A DNA stretch of 64,000 nt from Congeria kusceri. Taxonomy: Eukaryota; Mollusca; Bivalvia; Myida; Dreissenidae. Shown in pieces: positions 50,201 through 63,968 of this stretch. Position 1 is the stretch's first letter; the number at the start of each line of letters is the position of its first letter. The translations under genes and the position numbers were made by a program. The notes below the pieces were generated by a model. That model was not told the DNA's origin. It did not search any database and saw only the letters and a list, made by a program, of their open reading frames with translations. The DNA lies in assembly GCA_027627225.1 (NCBI GenBank), contig CM051029.1:9432215-9496214 (forward strand). The letters run 5' to 3'.

Positions 50201-53200
50201 CATGACGTGCAATGGTCTCAGACTATTTGTCATGACATGTAGTTGTCTCAGACGTATTGTCATGATTTGCACGTGTCTGAGACTTATTTTCATGACGTAG
50301 AAGTTTCTCAGACTTACAGACTTATTGTCATGACTTACACGTGTCTCAGACATATTGTCATGACGTGCAAGTATATCATACTTATTGTCATGACGTGCAA
50401 GTGATTCATAATTATTGTCATGACGTGCAAGTGTCCTCAGACTTATTGTCACGACGTGCAAGTGTCTCAGACTTATTGTCAAGACTTGCACGTGTATCGG
50501 ACTTATTTTCATAAGATGCAAATGTCACAGACATATTGTCATAACTTGCACGTTTCTCAGACTTATTGTCATGACGTGCAAGTGTATCAGACGTATTGTC
50601 GTTACGTGTAAATGTCTCAGATTTATTGTCATCTCGTGCAAGTGTCACAGACTTATTGTCAGGACGTGCAAGGGTCTCAGACTTATTGTCATAAATTGCA
50701 AGTGTCACAGACATAATGTCATGACTCGCACGGGTCTCAGACTTATTGACATAAGGTTCAAGTGTCTCAGATTTATTGTCATGAGGTGCAAGTGTCTCAG
50801 ATGTATTGTCGTAAGGTGCAAGAGACCAGACTTATTGTCATGACATGCAAGTGTATCAGACTTATTGTCATGACATGCACGGGTCTCAGACTTATTGTCA
50901 TAAGGTTCAAGTGTCTCAGATTTATTGTCATGAGGTGCAAGTGTCTCAGATGTATTGTCGTAAGGTGCAAGAGTCCCAGACTTATTGTCGTGACTTGCAC
51001 GTGTCTGAGACTTATTGTCTTGACGCGCAAGTGTATAAGACTTATTGTTATGACGTTCACGCGTCTCATAATTATTGTCATGACGTGCAAGAGTCTCAGA
51101 CTTATTGTCATGACATCTATGTGTATCAGACTTATTGTCAAGACTTGCACGTGTATCAGACTTATTTTCATAAGATGCAAATGTCACAGACATATTGTCA
51201 TAACTTGCACGTTTCTCAGACTTATTGTCATACCTTGCAAGTGCCTCAGACATATTGGCATTACGTGCACGTGTCTCAGACTTATTGTCATGACGTGCAA
51301 GTGTATCAGTCGTATTGTCGTTACGTTTAAATGTCTCAGATTTATTGTCATCACGTGCAAGTGTCACAGACTTATTGTCAGGACGTGCAAGGGTCTCAGA
51401 CTTATTGTCATAAATTGCAAGTGTCACAGACATAATGTCATGACTCTCACGGGTCTCAGACTTATTGTCATAAGGTTCAAGTGTCTCAGATTTATTGTCA
51501 TGAGGTGCAAGTGTCTCAGATGTATTGTCGTAAGGTGCAAGAGTCCCAGACTTATTGTCATGACATGCAAGTGTATCAGACTTATTGTCATGACATGCAC
51601 GGGTCTCAGACTTGTTGTCATAAGGTTCAAGTGTCTCAGATTTATTGTCATGAGGTGCAAGTGTCTCAGATGTATTGTCGTAAGGTGCAAGAGTCCCAGA
51701 CTTATTGTCGTGACTTGCACGTGTCTCAGACTTATTGTCTTGACGCGCAAGTGTATAAGACTTATTGTTATGACGTTCACGCGTCTCATAATTATTGTCA
51801 TGACGTGCAAGTCTCAGACTTATTGTCATGACGTCTATGTGTATCAGACTTATTTGTCATGACGTGCACGTGTCTCAGACTTATTGTCATGATTTGCACG
51901 TGTCTCAGACTTATTGTCATACCTTGCAAGTGTCTCAGACTTATTGTCATACCTTGCAAATGTCTTACACCAATTGTCATACCTTGCAAGTGTCTCAGAC
52001 TTATTGTCATGACGTCTATGTGTATCAGACTTATTTGTCATGACGTGCACGTGTCTCAGACTTATTGTCATGACTTGCACGTGTCTCAGACTTATTGTCA
52101 TACCTTGCAAATGTCTCACACTTATTGTCATACCTTGCAAGTGTCTCAGACTTATTCTCATACCTTGCAAGTGTTTCAGACATATTGTCATGACGTGCAC
52201 GTGTTTCAGACATATTGTCATAATGTGCAAGTTTCCCAGACTTATTATCATGACGTGCATGTATCTCAGACTGATTGTCATGACGTGCAAGAGTCTCAGA
52301 CTTATTGACATGACGTGTAGGTGTCTCAGTCATATTGTCATGACGTTCAATTATCTCAGACTTATTGTCATAACGTGCATGTTTCTTATTGCCATGACCT
52401 GCACGTTTCTCAGGCTTATTGTCATGACGTGCAAGTGTCTCATACTTATTGTCATGACGTGCATGTTTCTCAGACTTATTGTCATAACTGGCACGTGTCT
52501 CAGACGTATTGTCATGACGTGTAATTATCTCAGACTTATTGTCATGACGTGCATGTTTCTCAGACTTATTGCCATGACGTGCACGTGTCTCTCACTTATT
52601 GTCATGACGTGCAAGTGTTTCAGACTTATTGTCATGACGTGCAAGTTTCTCATACTTATCATGACGTGCACGTTTCTCATACTTATTTTCATGATTTGCA
52701 CGTGTCTCAGACTTATTGTCATGACATTCACGTGTCTCAGACTTATTGTCTTGACGTGGACGTGTTTCAGACTTATTGTCGTGACTTGCTCGTGTATTTG
52801 ACTTATTGTCACAACATGCACGTGTCTCAGACTTGTGGTCATGATATGTAGGTCTCTCAGACATATTGTCATAAGGTGCAAGTGTCTCAGACTTATTGTC
52901 ATTACGTATAGGTGTCTCAGACTTATTATCATGACGTGCAATTGTCTCAGACTTTTTGTCATGACTTGCACGTGTCTCAGGCTTATTGTCATGACGTGCA
53001 AGTGTCTCATACTTATTGTCATGACGTGCAAGTGTCAAAGACATATTGTCATGACGTGCAAGGGTATCAGACTTATTGTCATAAGGTGCAAGAGTCTCAG
53101 ACTTATTGTCATAAGGTGCAAGTATTTCAGACTTATAGTCATAGGGTGCAAGTCTATCATACTTATTTTCATAAGGTGCAAGTGTCTCAGAATTATTGTC

Positions 53201-56200
53201 ATGACGTGCAAGTGTCTCAGACATATTGTCATGACGTGCAAGTGTCTCATACTTATGGTCATGACGTGCAAGTGTCAAAGACATATTGTCATGACGTGCA
53301 AGGGTATCAGACTTATTGTCATAAGAGGCAAGAATCTCAGACTTATTGTCATAAGGTGCAAGTATTTCAGACTTATAGTCATAGGGTGCAAGTGTATCAT
53401 ACTTATTTTCATAAGGTGCAAGTGTCTCAGACTTATTGTCATGACGTGTAAGTGTCTCATACATATTGTCATGACTTGAAAGTGTCTCAAACTTATTGTC
53501 ATGAGGTGCAAGTGTCTCAGACTTATTGTCATGACGTGCAATGGTCTCAGACTATTTGTCATGACATGTAGTTGTCTCAGACGTATTGTCATGATTTGCA
53601 CGTTTCTGAGACTTATTTTCATGAAGTAGAAGTTTCTCAGACTTACAGACTTATTGTCATGACTTACACGTGTCTCAGACATATTGTCATGACGTGCAAG
53701 TATATCATACTTATTGTCATGACGTGCAAGTGATTCATAATTATTGTCATGACGTGCAAGTGTCTCAGACTTATTGTCACGACGTGCAAGTGTCTCAGAC
53801 TTATTGTCAAGACTTGCACGTGTATCGGACTTATTTTCATAAGATGCAAATGTCACAGACATATTGTCATAACTTGCACGTTTCTCAGACTTATTGTCAT
53901 GACGTGCAAGTGTATCAGACGTATTGTCGTTACGTGTAAATGTCTCAGATTTATTGTCATCACGTGCATGTGTCACAGACTTATTGTCAGGACGTGCAAG
54001 GGTCTCAGACTTATTGTCATAAATTGCAAGTGTCACAGACATAATGTCATGACTCGCACGGGTCTCAGTCTTATTGACATAAGGTTCAAGTGTCTCAGAT
54101 TTATTGTCATGAGGTGCAAGTGTCTCAGATGTATTGTCGTAAGGTGCAAGAGTCCCAGACTTATTGTCATGACATGCAAGTGTATCAGCCTTATTGTCAA
54201 GACGTGCACGTGTCTCAGGCTTATTCTCATGAGGTGCAAGTGTCTCATACTTATTGTCGTGACTTGCACGTGTCTCAGACTTATTGTCTTGACGTGCAAG
54301 TGTATCAGACTTATTGATATGACGTTCACGCGTCTCATAATTATTGTCATGACGTGCAAGTGTCTCAGCCTTATTGTCACGACGTGCAAGTGTCTCAGAC
54401 TTATTGTCAAGACTTGCACGTGTATCAGACTTATTTTCATAAGATGCAAATGTCACAGACATATTGTCATAACTTGCACGTTTCTCAGACTTATTGTCAT
54501 ACCTTGCAAGTGCCTCAGACATATTGGCATTACGTGCACGTGTCTCAGACTTATTGTCATGACGTGCAAGTGTATCAGACGTATTGTCGTTACGTGTAAA
54601 TGTCTCAGATTTATTGTCATCACGTGCAAGTGTCACAGACTTATTGTCAGGACGTGCAAGGGTCTCAGACTTATTGTCATAAATTGCAAGTGTCACAGAC
54701 ATAATGTCATGACTCGCACGGGTCTCAGACTTATTGTCATAAGGTTCAAGTGTCTCAGAATTATTGTCATGAGGTGAAAGTGTCTCAGATGTATTGTCGT
54801 AAGGTGCAAGAGTCCCAGACTTATTGTCATGACATGCAAGTGTATCAGATTTATTGTCATGACATGCACGGGTCTCAGACTTATTGTCATAAGGTTCAAG
54901 TGTCTCAGATTTATTGTCATGAGGTGCAAGTGTCTCAGATGTATTGTCGTAAGGTGCAAGAGTCCCAGACTTATTGTCGTGACTTGCACGTGTCTCAGAC
55001 TTATTGTCTTGACGCGCAAGTGTATAAGACTTATTGTTATGACGTTCACGCGTCTCATAATTATTGTCATGACGTGCAAGAGTCTCAGACTTATTGTCAT
55101 GACGTCTATGTGTATCAGACTTATTGTCAAGACTTGCACGTGTATCAGACTTATTTTCATAAGATGCAAATGTCACAGACATATTGTCATAACTTGCACG
55201 TTTCTCAGACATATTGTCATACCTTGCAAGTGCCTCAGACATATTGGCATTACGTGCACGTGTCTCAGACTTATTGTCATGACGTCTATGTGTATCAGAC
55301 ATATTTGTCAAGACGTGCACGTGTCTCAGACTTATTGTCATGACTTGCACGTGTCTCAGACTTATTGTCTTGACGCGCAAGTGTATGAGACTTATTGTTA
55401 TGACGTTCACGCGTCTCATAATTATTGTCATGACGTGCAATGGTCTCAGACTATTTGTCATGACATGTAGTTGTCTCAGACGTATTGTCATGATTTGCAC
55501 ATGTCTGAGACTTATTTTCATGACGTAGAAGTTTCTCAGACTTACAGACTTATTGTCATGACTTACACGTGTCTCAGACATATTGTCATGACGTGCAAGT
55601 ATATCATACTTATTGTCATGACGTGCAAGTGATTCATAATTATTGTCATGACGTGCAAGTGTCTCAGACTTATTGTCACGACGTGCAAGTGTCTCAGACT
55701 TATTGTCAAGACTTGCACGTGTATCGGACTTATTTTCATAAGATGCAAATGTCACAGACATATTGTCATAACTTGCACGTTTCTCAGACTTATTGTCATG
55801 ACGTGCAAGTGTATCAGACGTATTGTCGTTACGTGTAAATGTCTCAGATTTATTGCCATCACGTGCAAGTGTCACAGACTTATTGTCAGGACGTGCAAGG
55901 GTCTCAGACTTATTGTCATAAATTGCAAGTGTCACAGACATAATGTCATGACTCGCACTGGTCTCAGACTTATTGTCATAAGGTTCAAGTGTCTCAGATT
56001 TATTGTCATGAGGTGCAAGTGTCTCAGATGTATTGTCGTAAGGTGCAAGAGTCCCAGACTTATTGTCATGACATGCAAGTTTATCAGACTTATTGTCAAG
56101 ACGTGCACGTGTCTCAGGCCTATTCTCATGAGGTGCAAGTGTCTCATAGTTATTATCTTGACTTGCACGTGTCTCAGACTTATTGTCTTGACGTGCAAGT

Positions 56201-59200
56201 GTATCAGACTTATTGATATGACGTTCACGCGTCTCATAATTAGTGTCATGACGTGCAAGTGTCTCAGACTTATTGTCACGACGTGCAAGTGTCTCAGACT
56301 TATTGTCAAGACTTGCACGTGTATCACACTTATTTTCATAAGATGCAAATGTCACAGACATATTGTCATAACTTGCACGTTTCTCAGACTTATTGTCATA
56401 CCTTGCAAGTGCCTCAGACATATTGGCATTACGTGCACGTGTCTCAGACTTATTGTCATGACGTGCAAGTGTATCAGACGTATTGTCGTTACCTGTAAAT
56501 GTCTCAGATTTATTGTCATCACGTGCAAGTGTCACAGACTTATTGTCAGGACGTGCAAGGGTCTCAGACTTATTGTCATAAATTGCAAGTGTCACAGACA
56601 TAATGTCATGACTCGCACGGGTCTCAGACTTATTGTCATAAGGTTCAAGTGTCTCAGATTTATTGTCATGAGGTGCAAGTGTCTCAGATGTATTGTCGTA
56701 AGGTGCAAGAGTCCCAGACTTATTGTCATGACATGCAAGTGTATCAGACTTATTGTCATGACATGCACGGGTCTCAGACTTATTGTCATAAGGTTCAAGT
56801 ATCTCAGATTTATTGTCATGAGGTGCAAGTGTCTCAGATGTATTGTCGTAAGGTGCAAGAGTCCCAGACTTATTGTCGTGACTTGCACGTGTCTCAGACT
56901 TATTGTCTTGACGCGCAAGTGTATAAGACTTATTGTTATGACGTTCACGCGTCTCATAATTATTGTCATGACGTGCAAGAGTCTCAGACTTATTGTCATG
57001 ACGTCTATGTGTATCAGACTTATTGTCAAGACTTGCACGTGTATCAGACTTATTTTCATAAGATGCAAATGTCACAGACATATTGTCATAACTTGCACGT
57101 TTCTCAGACTTATTGTCATACCTTGCAAGTGCCTCAGACATATTGGCTTTACGTGCACGTGTCTCAGACTTATTGTCATGACGTGCAAGTTTATCAGACG
57201 TATTGTCGTTACGTTTAAATGTCTCAGATTTATTGTCATCACGTGCAAGTGTCACAGACTTATTGTCAGGACGTGCAAGGGTCTCAGACATATTGTCATA
57301 AATTGCAAGTGTCACAGACATAATGTCATGACTCGCACGGTTCTCAGACTTATTGTCATAAGGTTCAAGTGTCTCAGATTTATTGTCATGAGGTGCAAGT
57401 GTCTCAGATGTATTGTCGTAAGGTGCAAGAGTCCCAGACTTATTGTCATGACATGCAAGTGTATCAGACTTATTGTCATGACATGCACGGGTCTCAGACT
57501 TATTGTCATAAGGTTCAAGTGTCTCAGATTTATTGTCATGAGATGCAAGTGTCTCAGATGTATTGTCGTAAGGTGCAAGAGTCCCAGACTTATTGTCGTG
57601 ACTTGCACGTGTCTCAGACTTATTTTCTTGACGCGCTAGTGTAAAAGACTTATTGTTATGACGTTCACGCGTCTCATAATTATTGTCATGACGTGCAAAA
57701 GTCTCAGACTTATTGTCATGACGTCTATGTGTATCAGACTTATTTGTCATGACGTGCACGTGTTTCAGACATATTGTCATGACGTGCACGTATTTCAGAC
57801 ATATTGTCATAATGTGCAAGTTTCCCAGACTTATTATCATGACGTGCAAGTATCTCAGACTGATTGTCATGACGTGCAAGAGTCTCAGACTTATTGACAT
57901 GACGTGTAGGTGTCTCAGTCATATTGTCATGACGTTCAATTATCTCAGACTTATTGTCATAACGTGCATGTTTCTCAGACTTATTGCCATGACCTGCACG
58001 TTTCTCAGGCTTATTGTCATGACGTGCAAGTGTCTCATACTTATTGTCATGACGTGCATGTTTCTCAGACTTATTGTCATAACTGGCACGTGTCTCAGAC
58101 GTATTGTCATGACGTGTAATTATCTCAGACTTATTGTCATGACGTGCATGTTTCTCAGACTTATTGCCATGACGTGCACGTGTCTCTGACTTATTGTCAT
58201 GACGTGCAAGTGTTTCAGACTTATTGTCATGACGTGCAAGTTTCTCATACTTATCATGACGTGCACGTTTCTCATACTTATTGTCATGATTTGCACGTGT
58301 CTCAGACTTATTGTCATGACATTCACGTGTCTCAGACTTATTGTCTTGACGTGGACGTGTTTCAGACTTATTGTCATGACTTGCTCGTGTATTAGACTTA
58401 TTGTCACAACATGCACGTGTCTCAGACTTGTGGTCATGATTTGCAGGTCTCTCAGACATATTGTCATAAGGTGCAAGTGTCTCAGACTTATTGTCATTAG
58501 GTATAGGTGTCTCAGACTTATTATCATGACGTGCAATTGTCTCAGACTTTTTGTCATGACTTGCACGTGTCTCAGGCTTATTGTCATGACGTGCAAGTGT
58601 CTCATACTTATTGTCATGACGTGCAAGTGTCAAAGACATATTGTCATGACGTGCAAGGGTATCAGACTTATTGTCATAAGGTGCAAGAGTCTCAGACTTA
58701 TTGTCATAAGGTGCAAGTATTTCAGACTTATAGTCATAGGGTGCAAGTTTATCGTACTTATTTTCATAAGGTGCAAGTGTCTCAGAATTATTGTCATGAC
58801 GTGCAAGTGTCTCAGACATATTGTCATGACGTGCAAGTGTCTCATACTTATGGTCATGACGTGCAAGTGTCAAAGACATATTGTCATGACGTGCAAGGGT
58901 ATCAGACTTATTGTCATAAGATGCAAGAATCTCAGACTTATTGTCATAAGGTGCAAGTATTTCAGACTTATAGTCATAGGGTGCAAGTGTATCATACTTA
59001 TTTTCATAAGGTGCAAGTGTCTCAGACTTATTGTCATGACGTGTAAGTGTCTCATACATATTGTCATGACTTGAAAGTGTCTCAAACTTATTGTCATGAG
59101 GTGCAAGTGTCTCAGACTTATTGTCATGACGTGCAATGGTCTCAGACTATTTGTCATGACATGTAGTTGTCTCAGACGTATTGTCATGATTTGCACGTGT

Positions 59201-62200
59201 CTGAGACTTATTTTCATGACGTAGAAGTTTCTCAGACTTACAGACTTATTGTCATGACTTACACGTGTCTCAGACATATTGTCATGACGTGCAAGTATAT
59301 CATACTTATTGTCATGAAGTGCAAGTGATTCATAATTATTGTCATGACGTTCAAGTGTCTCAGACTTATTGTCACGACGTGCAAGTGTCTCAGACTTATT
59401 GTCAAGACTTGCACGTCTATCGGACTTATTTTCATAAGATGCAAATGTCACAGACATATTGTCATAACTTGCACGTTTCTCAGACTTATTGTCATGACGT
59501 GCAAGTGTATCAGACGTATTGTCGTTACGTGTAAATGTCTCAGATTTATTGTCATCACGTGCAAGTGTCACAGACTTATTGTCAGGACGTGCAAGGGTCT
59601 CAGACTTATTGTCATAAATTGCAAGTGTCACAGACATAATGTCATGACTCGCACGGGTCTCAGACTTATTGACATAAGGTTCAAGTGTCTCAGATTTATT
59701 GTCATGAGGTGCAAGTGTCTCAGATGTATTGTCGTAAGGTGCAAGAGTCCCAGACTTATTGTCATGACATGCAAGTGTATCAGACTTATTGTCATGACGT
59801 GCACGTGTCTCAGGCTTATTCTCATGAGGTGCAAGTGTCTCATACTTATTGTCGTGACTTGCACGTGTCTCAGACTTATTGTCTTGACGTGCAAGTGTAT
59901 CAGACTTATTGTTATGACGTTCACGCTTCTCATAATTATTGTCATGACGTGCAAGTGTCTCAGACTTATTGTCACGACGTGCAAGTGTCTCAGACTTATT
60001 GTCAAGACTTGCACGTGTATCAGACTTATTTTCATAAGATGCAAATGTCACAGACATATTGTCATAACTTGCACGTTTCTCAGACTTATTGTCATACCTT
60101 GCAAGTGCCTCAGACATATTGGCATTACGTGCACGTGTCTCAGACTTATTGTCATGACGTGCAAGTGTATCAGACGTATTGTCGTTACGTGTAAATGTCT
60201 CAGATTTATTGTCATCGCGTGCAAGTGTCACAGACTTATTGTCAGGACGTGCAAGGGTCTCAGACTTATTGTCATAAATTGCAAGTGTCACAGACATAAT
60301 GTCATGACTCGCACGGGTCTCAGACTTATTGTCATAAGGTTCAAGTGTCTCAGATTTATTGTCATGAAGTGCAAGTGTCTCAGATGTATTGTCGTAAGGT
60401 GCAAGAGTCCCAGACTTATTGTCATGACATGCAAGTGTATCAGACTTATTGTCATGACATGCACGTGTCTCAGATTTATTGTCATAAGGTTCAAGTGTCT
60501 CAGATATATAGTCATGAGGTGCAAGTGTCTCAGATGTATTGTCGTAAGGTGCAAGAGTCCCAGACTTATTGTCGTGACTTGCACGTGTCTCAGACTTATT
60601 GTCTTGACGTGCAAGTGTATAAGACTTATTGTTATGACGTTCACGCGTCTCATAATTATTGTCATGACGTGCAAGAGTCTCAGACTTATTGTCATGACGT
60701 CTATGTGTATCAGACCTATTTGTAATGACGTGCACGTGTCTCAGACTTATTGTCATGACTTGCACGTGTCTCAGACTTATTGTCATACCTTGCAAGTGTC
60801 TCAGACTTATTGTCATACCTTGCAAATGTCTCACACCAATTGTCATACCTTGCAAGTGTCTCAGACTTATTGTCATGACGTCTATGTGTATCAGACTTAT
60901 TTGTCATGACGTGCACGTGTCTCAGAATTATTGTCATGACTTGCACGTGTCTCAGACTTATTGTCATACCTTACAAGTGTCTCAGACTTATTGTCATACC
61001 TTGCAAATGTCTCATACTTATTGTCATACCTTGCTAGTGTTTCAGACTTATTGTCATGATGTCTATGTGTATCAAACTTATTTGTCATGACGTGCACGTG
61101 TCTCAGACTTATTGTCATGACTTGCACGTGTCTCAGACTTATTGTCATACCTTGCAAGTGTCTCAGACTTATTGTCATACCTTGCAAATGTCTCACACTT
61201 ATTGTCATACCTTGCAAGTGTCTCAGACTGATTGTCATACGTTGCAAGTGTCTCAGACTTATTTTCATGACGTGCAAGTGTCTCAGACTTATTCTCATAC
61301 CTTGCAAGTGTTTCAGACATATTGTCATGACGTGCACGTGTTTCAGACATATTGTCATAATGTGCAAGTTTCCCAGACTTATTATCATGACGTGCAAGTA
61401 TCTCAGACTGATTGTCATGACGTGCAAGAGTCTCAGACTTATTGACATGACGTGTAGGTGTCTCAGTCATATTGTCATGACGTTCAATTATCTCAGACTT
61501 ATTGTCATAACGTGCATGTTTCTCAGACTTATTGCCATGACCTGCACGTTTCTCAGGCTTATTGTCATGACGTGCAAGTGTCTCATACTTATTGTCATGA
61601 CGTGCATGTTTCTCAGACTTATTGTCATAACTGGCACGTGTCTCAGACGTATTGTCATGACGTGTAATTATCTCAGACTTATTGTCATGACGTGCATGTT
61701 TCTCAGACTTATTGCCATGACGTGCACGTGTCTCTGACTTATTGTCATGACGTGCAAGTGTTTCAGACTTATTGTCATGACGTGCAAGTTTCTCATACTT
61801 ATCATGACGTGCACGTTTCTCATACTTATTGTCATGATTTGCACGTGTCTCAGACTTATTGTCATGACATTCACGTGTCTCAGACTTATTGTCTTGACGT
61901 GGACGTGTTTCAGACTTATTGTCGTGACTTGCTCGTGTATTAGACTTATTGTCACAACATGCACGTGTCTCAGACTTGTGGTCATGATATGCAGGTCTCT
62001 CAGACATATTGTCATAAGGTGCAAGTGTCTCAGACTTATTGTCATTACGTATAGATGTCTCAGACTTATTATCATGACGTGCAATTGTCTCAGACTTTTT
62101 GTCATGACTTGCACGTGTCTCAGGCTTATTGTCATGACGTGCAAGTGTCTTGGACTTATTTTCATGACGTATAGGTGTCCCAGACTTTTTGCCATTTCGC

Positions 62201-62265
62201 GTAATTGTCTCATACTTATTGCCATGATGTGTAGGTGTCTCAGACTTATTGTCATGGCAAGAATG
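47225..62265. repeat. Giant 30-bp minisatellite, about 15 kb, ~500 units, with higher-order repeats
   Basis: Unit: TTGTCATGACGTGCAAGTGT plus CTCAGACTTA. Common variants swap CGTGCAAG for TTGCACG, or TGACG for TAAGG or TACCT. The marker CATAATGTCATGACTCGCAC recurs at about 50711, 51430, 54039, 54699, 55938, 56598, 57318, 59634 and 60294, giving exact 660- or 720-bp steps (22 or 24 units). A non-30-bp marker (GACTTACAGACTTATTG) recurs at about 50311, 53640, 55541 and 59235. A further block starting near 52180 recurs near 57755, about 5.6 kb on, and partly near 61315. Reading frames up to about 1,540 codons exist because 30 is divisible by 3 and four of six frames of the unit lack stops; I do not call them genes. 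Confidence 0.97.
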
Positions 62266-62340
62266 CAGAGAATCTGAAAATATGTATATAATTGACGGGA
62301 AATGTTATAAGTTTAACATACGTATTGCATTTCAACATAG
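62266..62340. other. Edge of the array
   Basis: Unique sequence resumes after the last recognisable unit (GTCATGGCAAGAATG). Confidence 0.6.
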
Positions 62341-62427
62341 GCTCTCGTGGAAGATGTGAAACAATATTGTCCAGATGGTTTTAGATATGAAGATGACACC
62401 CTGCACATGTCATCTAAACAGTCATAA
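62341..62427 (+). other. Orphan terminal-exon candidate
   Basis: After an AG (CATTTCAACATAG) the frame reads ALVEDVKQYCPDGFRYEDDT then LHMSSKQS and a stop. Hydrophilic and gene-like in composition, but no upstream exon is known, since 15 kb of minisatellite lies before it. Confidence 0.25.
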
Positions 62428-63892
62428 GGCATCGTTGTTGACGTATCAATCACCGCTGGATGTCCTTGACATTAACTGATTATTGTTGAAAGTTAGTTAC
62501 CGAATCTTTCAGAGCCAAATAAAATTATTAATGCCAGCATCTTTAAATACAATTGACGGCTATATGATTTTTGTTTTATTTAAATATTTGAAAATGTAAA
62601 TAGTTACCAGAGATACCGGTTGCATCAACTCCGTCTGTGTTTAAGGCCACCTTGTTTCGCCTGAATACAATTGCACAGTTTAATATTTAGTTGTTATTAT
62701 AAGGACTATTTATACAAAAAGTGCCCTACTGCATTAAAGCAATCCGTTAGTAACATAACACTAACAACCTAATACTACGAGGTTTGTCCTGAAAGCTCTT
62801 AGACTGCTCGAATATTATTTGATTTGCGTTAAGAAAAGTAATGGGAACAGCGCAGTTAACTTTGTTATCATGTAAATGTTACAGAATTTATTAAAATGAC
62901 ATTTCATATATTGTTATTAAATATATTTAATATCAGAAAAGATTTGTTTCTTCTTAAAATATGAAACGTTCACCGCGTCGTGGCTAGTTAGCAGCATTCA
63001 GACTAAGTTCAAAAAGAAAATGAGTATAATTTAATTTGCTTACCGGCCCCATGTTCAACCGTAAATCGACAAAACCATTTAAACACAAGTCCGTGCACGC
63101 AGACGAATATCCGTAATTCACGAATAACACGTGTCCGTAGCATTCATTCCGAGATTTACCCAAACCTGTTAACGCTGCATTGCTCCGTATGCTCAAGCGT
63201 TGTTTTATTTGACGTCATAAAACTTGTAGAATTCGCACACGTTTTAAATATACTTGAATGATGATATTGAGTTAAAAAGTTTAAACATTTATATACTACT
63301 GATAAATTTCAGAACAATTTAAAGTGCTCCGTTCTTCAGTAGTTGTGTTGCCAAGACTATGTAAACGAAGGGAATGTAGCGGTAGAACATGATGAAAATG
63401 CACAATATTGTTAGTAAAATACGTTTGAGCGTGTACACAAAGAAAAATTGTTTTAATATTATAATATTTAATTTTCCAACACCGGTCTACGAACTTTCCA
63501 GACAAATGCATGCCAAACTAAAGAAATTACAAACAAAATACATATTAACAAACTGTATTTAGACTGTACTATGATCGTTAGATATAAACCGATAAATGTA
63601 GCTAAATATACTGTTCTAAATACCAATGCAAATCGTGGGTTAAGAAAAGAAAAGAACGATGATCTCATACAAATATATTACCTGTGGTTTTCTACTTCCC
63701 GTGAAGCGGTTGATTTCAATGCTCAGGCAGAAAACATAGTACAATAAATAGTTTAAACATGTACATCGGCATTGAAAATACATAAATTGTAAATACAAAA
63801 ACTCGCTTGTTCTTTTCAGAGTTTCTAACATTAGTCAAACGAATCAATACATTGCTGTTTGAACGAACGTGTACTGATAGATTTGATTTAAC
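62428..63892. other. Intergenic or introns of the right-edge minus-strand gene
   Basis: A minus-strand segment ending at 63043 before a strong donor (CCG|GTAAGC) reads ECYGHVLFVNYGYSSACTDL and CLNGFVDLRLNMGP; it might be an exon but is not recognised. Confidence 0.3.
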
Positions 63893-63968
63893 GTGATGTC
63901 TGTATCTCCATACAAATATTGCCGCAACGATGATGAAACCAAACCCTATGACTCCACCTACGACTCCA
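63893..63968 (-). CDS. Transmembrane exon of a receptor-type gene, partial (minus strand, runs off the edge)
   Basis: Minus strand, after a pyrimidine-rich acceptor ending GTTAG. Reads GVVGGVIGFGFIIVAAIFVW then RYRHH, a clear single membrane span with a basic stop-transfer. The frame stays open beyond 63893, so the 3' limit is uncertain. Upstream exons lie outside the window. The form fits an Ig or other adhesion-type receptor, like the receptor exons at the left end of the window, but on the opposite strand. Confidence 0.42.

Noticed and set aside
53275..57900. Very long minus-strand open frame (about 1,540 codons) of HDNKSETLAR / LRHLHVMTIS decapeptides
   Set aside because: The 30-bp unit is a multiple of 3 and lacks stops in four of six frames, so long frames arise on both strands at once. 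They shift frame at 31-bp units, have no signal of synonymous constraint, and no promoter or start context.
44890..62265. CRISPR array (regular 30-32-bp repeats)
   Set aside because: Repeats are directly abutting with no unique spacers, are diverged, and the genome is eukaryotic. These are minisatellites.
47210..62277. Cys-rich plus-strand frame (IVMTCKCLRL repeats) as a metallothionein-like or structural protein
   Set aside because: Same arithmetic artefact. The complementary frames are equally open, and substitutions hit Cys codons as often as others by eye.
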